Assembly: GCA_937138955.1 (NCBI GenBank)
Contig: CAKZPJ010000324.1
Location: 1 to 17,691 of the forward strand
Direction: 5' to 3'
DNA length: 17,691 nucleotides
Source: an uncultured Flammeovirgaceae bacterium
Lineage (GTDB): Bacteria; Bacteroidota; Bacteroidia; Cytophagales; Cyclobacteriaceae
The translations under genes and the position numbers were made by a program. Positions 15,188-17,691 of the stretch are shown piece after piece; within the stretch, counting starts at the first letter, position 1, and every line of letters begins with the position of its first letter. A model generated the notes under the pieces. That model was not told the origin of the DNA and did no database searches. It was given only the letters and a program-made list of their open reading frames with translations.

Positions 15188-16260
15188 AGCAAAGGGCGTA
15201 TGGTGTTAATCAACTCAGTAAAATCATCGTACAAGGGTAGCATCGTTGTAATACCTAGCTCTTGCTGGTAGCGTTGTTGGTACTCCCGAGCTTCTTCCAG
15301 CGTAAGACCTTCAGTATTCAGCGCTAGGCCAATCACTTCGGAACCGTACAAACGAATTAGTTCTATTTCGCTTTCTAATGAAGGAATCTCGACGTTCAGA
15401 TGCTCGTAGCCGCTAAAGTACTTACGAACGGGGGAGTGCTGTAGTACTACGTGTTTGGCTTCCACTGAGACCAGAAATTCCGAACCACCCGGCCCGCCTG
15501 GATTACGTAGTGAACTTTGCCCTTCCAGTAACATGATCTGGGGATTAGCCTCACGGTGGCACTGCACCATGGCAGCTTCAATCTCGCCTGAGATAAAATC
15601 ATTCAGTGTAGAATCAAAGATAAATCCGAAACGATTGTCCTGCATCCAACCCGTCTGCCCGGTGTAAATCATCTCGGCGTTAAGGTCGGCTTGGCGTAAG
15701 GCTTGCAGCAACAGACGAGTCGTTGTACGCTTTCCAAGGTTACAATCGGTGCCCAGCATTGCAATTTTAAGAGCCGGAATATCGTAAATACTACCCTCCC
15801 AAAAGTGCAACTGACCCTTAGGTTTTGGCTTACGAATATCGGTGATAGTCACCCCATTTTCTTCCGCTAGTTGGGTCACCTCCGGTATGTCGCTCAAGTA
15901 CTCGTGCAGCCCATTAATAATATGCATTTTACTGTTTAGTACTTCCTTCACTGTGTTGAGCATTCCGGGAGGAACTTTGCCTCCGTGTCCGGCTACGCCC
16001 ACCAAGCAGTAGTTTATTGGCTCCGATAGGTTGCTCAAGCAATCATCTAATGAAGCGTAGATAGGAATTGGGTGGGGGGCTTGTGAGACAATCTCTCGCA
16101 CATCGCGCCCAGCCGAAACGTGGTCAACGATGCCCAGCACTTGGTACTGAGAGGTATCCCTTACTAGACCGTGAGCGGTTTTAGCTTGATTAGTATCTAG
16201 CAACCCGTGGGTGATGATGATAGCATTCTTATTCATAAGGTAGGCAGTAGTGAGCGGCAT
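15184..16260 (-). CDS. DUF1611 (DgcN-family) P-loop protein, putative D-glutamate N-acetyltransferase
   Basis: A 358-residue cytoplasmic protein matching DUF1611 (PF07755) over its whole length. The family strings are AKTAHGL (26-32), GVAGHGGKVPP (88-98), INGLHEYLSD (115-124), DIRKPKPK (141-148), the P-loop GTDCNLGKRTT (170-180), TGQTGW (200-205) and EGQSSLRNP (246-254). The only characterised function in the family that I know is DgcN, which N-acetylates D-glutamate before racemisation by DgcA. The adjacent ATGA-overlapping epimerase gene fits that pairing. Met9 (16236) is the more likely start, because MNKNAIIITHGLLDT resembles the usual family N-terminus and the first eight residues look untranslated. 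Activity on D-Glu here is inferred from the family and from gene context. Transcription would start in the 95-base spacer shared with the divergent ompA-like gene. Confidence 0.85.
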   Translation of the reverse strand: MPLTTAYLMNKNAIIITHGLLDTNQAKTAHGLVRDTSQYQVLGIVDHVSAGRDVREIVSQAPHPIPIYASLDDCLSNLSEPINYCLVGVAGHGGKVPPGMLNTVKEVLNSKMHIINGLHEYLSDIPEVTQLAEENGVTITDIRKPKPKGQLHFWEGSIYDIPALKIAMLGTDCNLGKRTTTRLLLQALRQADLNAEMIYTGQTGWMQDNRFGFIFDSTLNDFISGEIEAAMVQCHREANPQIMLLEGQSSLRNPGGPGGSEFLVSVEAKHVVLQHSPVRKYFSGYEHLNVEIPSLESEIELIRLYGSEVIGLALNTEGLTLEEAREYQQRYQQELGITTMLPLYDDFTELINTIRPLL

Positions 16261-16355
16261 AATTACTAAAAAATGGTATAAATGAGAAAGGGCTAATTAT
16301 AAGAATAAGTCAATCTTCACATATTTTTTCAAACCAAAGTTTCGGGATTTACTAA

Positions 16356-17231
16356 ATGAGTTATTATCTTAAGCTTCCGAATAAACTAACCTATAGCCAA
16401 ATGAGTAAAAAAGTAATTCTCGTTCTTGTTGCCTTTGCTGTCTGGTCAGTAGTCAGCTGGCGATGGTATACTTGCGGGGTGAAGGGCTTCTGCGGGGGCG
16501 ATGCCGTTGCGGCACCCACTAATAATGATATGATTCAGCCCGAAACCGCAACACAATTCCCCCTATTATTTTCTTGGTCAAGCAGCGACCCAATTACCAG
16601 CACCCGCTTTAGTACGCTTCGCGATTCGCTGAGTAATGAGGTGGGTGCCAACGAAGCCCTGACCATTGTCGGATACTACACAGAAGCAGAGGAAAATGTC
16701 AGCAATTTTGCTAATCTCGGATTCGCTCGTGCTCAGCAGGTAAAACAATTACTGTCTACCCAAATGGATACTAGCCAGATTACGACCGCCGCTGAATTAC
16801 TAGCCTCTAGTGAAACTATGCAGAACTCACCGTTTGAGGGAGTTGGTTTTTCTGTCGTACCGGTTATTCCTGAAAATGCAGAAGTAGTAGAATTGGATGA
16901 TCGAACGATCATCTATTTTCCTTTTGGTTCATCTAACCCGGAACAGTCCGAAGCAATTAACCAGTACCTAACTCAGTTGGCCGAGCGCCTAAATGATTCT
17001 GATCAAACAGTAGTTATTACCGGGCATACCGATGATGTAGGCGAAGAGCAACCTAATCAGCAATTGGGGCTTGAGCGCGCAAATATTGTCAAGAATATTC
17101 TGACAAAACGAGGCATCTCAGTTGAACGCATTTCGGCCAACTCGGCAGGAGAAGATCAACCGATTGCTACTAACGATACTGAAGTGGGTCGGAAGAAAAA
17201 CCGTCGTATTGAGCTAATGGTCAATAATTAG
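16356..17231 (+). CDS. OmpA-family protein with duplicated OmpA-like domain
   Basis: A 291-residue protein (276 from Met16). Met16 at 16401 is the preferred start, as it gives a normal Lys-Lys signal anchor MSKKVILVLV. A hydrophobic segment (about 19-36) is followed by WRWYTCGVKGFC, a Trp/Cys pattern seen in Bacteroidota OmpA proteins. The C-terminal OmpA/peptidoglycan-binding domain (about 177-290) is complete: IIYFPFGSS, GHTDDVG, LGLERANIV, GRKKNRRIEL. D226 and R241 have the 15-residue spacing of the Asp/Arg pair that grips diaminopimelate. The middle region (about 70-170) repeats this domain in degenerate form, with E110 and R125 at the same spacing. It probably tethers the envelope to the cell wall. 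There is no beta-barrel. The gene is divergent from the DUF1611 gene. Confidence 0.88.
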   Translation: MSYYLKLPNKLTYSQMSKKVILVLVAFAVWSVVSWRWYTCGVKGFCGGDAVAAPTNNDMIQPETATQFPLLFSWSSSDPITSTRFSTLRDSLSNEVGANEALTIVGYYTEAEENVSNFANLGFARAQQVKQLLSTQMDTSQITTAAELLASSETMQNSPFEGVGFSVVPVIPENAEVVELDDRTIIYFPFGSSNPEQSEAINQYLTQLAERLNDSDQTVVITGHTDDVGEEQPNQQLGLERANIVKNILTKRGISVERISANSAGEDQPIATNDTEVGRKKNRRIELMVNN

Positions 17232-17305
17232 TCACTTCATATAACCTTTCCGTTGGTTTGTTAGCGGATTACTATAAACTACCATAATTACTAAACCCTA
17301 CTATC

Positions 17306-17691
17306 ATGTTTCAAGACAGTGTTCTCGAGAGCTACGACGGCAGCGATGCCACTTGGGAAATTATCATTATGCTGCTGGTCGCGTTTGTTCTTGGCTATAT
17401 TTTACGCCAAATCCTCAGCAGTTCAAAAGTTAGCCAATTACAAGAACTAGAGTCTGATAACCGCCATTTGGCTGGCAGAGTAAAAGAACTAGAGCGATCA
17501 GTATCTAACGAAAAACGTGATGTCATTCGCCTGACTGAAAAATTAGAAAATTGCCGCCAGGAAAGTACGTCTATCGAACAGACGAGCGCACTGGAAAACT
17601 CCTTAGCTGATCTGCGGCAACAGAATAGCCAGCTACAATCAGAATTGAGTCTATGCCTAGCCAGTAAAAAAGAACCGGAACCGGCTGACTC
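17306..17691 (+). CDS. Membrane-anchored coiled-coil protein (3' end beyond window)
   Basis: An open frame of 128 codons from the ATG at 17306 to the window edge. One membrane helix spans about residues 17-36 (WEIIIMLLVAFVLGYILRQIL). A long Glu/Leu/Gln-rich heptad region follows at about 44-118, with typical coiled-coil spacing of Leu and charged residues, then KKEPEPAD, which looks like the start of a linker. I do not recognise the family. It starts 74 bases after the ompA-like gene on the same strand and may be co-transcribed with it, suggesting an envelope-structural role. A C-terminal domain could lie outside the window. Confidence 0.7.
   Translation, partial: MFQDSVLESYDGSDATWEIIIMLLVAFVLGYILRQILSSSKVSQLQELESDNRHLAGRVKELERSVSNEKRDVIRLTEKLENCRQESTSIEQTSALENSLADLRQQNSQLQSELSLCLASKKEPEPAD

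Noticed and set aside
16356..16400. The upstream ATG at 16356 as the true start of the OmpA-like protein
   Set aside because: It would put 15 polar residues before a normal Lys-Lys signal anchor. Met16 at 16401 gives a standard N-terminus, although the longer form cannot be excluded.

Overview
The window looks like chromosomal DNA of a Bacteroidota bacterium, most likely a marine-type member of the Cytophagales. The clade markers are a SusC/SusD outer-membrane uptake pair, a large FtsX-type permease of the kind abundant in Cytophagales, an OmpA protein with a short Trp-rich anchor, and weak Shine-Dalgarno sequences throughout. The genus call is inference only. No rRNA, tRNA, CRISPR array, transposase or phage gene is visible.

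Left half (1-10666) is all on the minus strand. In transcription order it holds an AraC-family regulator, a DapA/NanA-superfamily aldolase or lyase, a SusC-type TonB-dependent receptor and a SusD-type lipoprotein. The aldolase-SusC-SusD trio is tightly spaced (48 and 3 bases) and reads as one uptake-and-catabolism operon. The regulator lies just upstream, separated by a 208-base control region with an inverted repeat. A strong hairpin terminator and a C/G-rich, MITE-like palindromic repeat follow susD. Then come a membrane-anchored neutral-ceramidase-fold protein lacking the usual nucleophile motif, and an ABC transporter permease cut by the window edge.

The middle (11141-14079, plus strand) is a three-gene cluster: a small MscS-like channel, a soluble protein that looks like the cytosolic half of MgtE (MgtE-N plus two CBS domains, no membrane part), and a complete MgtE Mg2+ channel. 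The first two genes overlap by 14 bases and the third follows after 13 bases. This is the best candidate for a little-described system: two ion channels made together with a stand-alone copy of the Mg2+-sensing domain.

The right part holds a minus-strand pair with a 4-base ATGA overlap. One is a DUF1611/DgcN-family P-loop protein and the other an enolase-superfamily epimerase. Together they resemble the DgcN-DgcA D-glutamate route, although the epimerase carries the DxD signature of dipeptide epimerases. Divergent from them are an OmpA-like peptidoglycan-binding protein with an apparent internal domain duplication and, at the right edge, the start of a membrane-anchored coiled-coil protein.

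The main stretch without genes is 10667-11140, the divergent spacer between the araC-type gene and the channel operon. It contains several dyads but no recognisable RNA gene.
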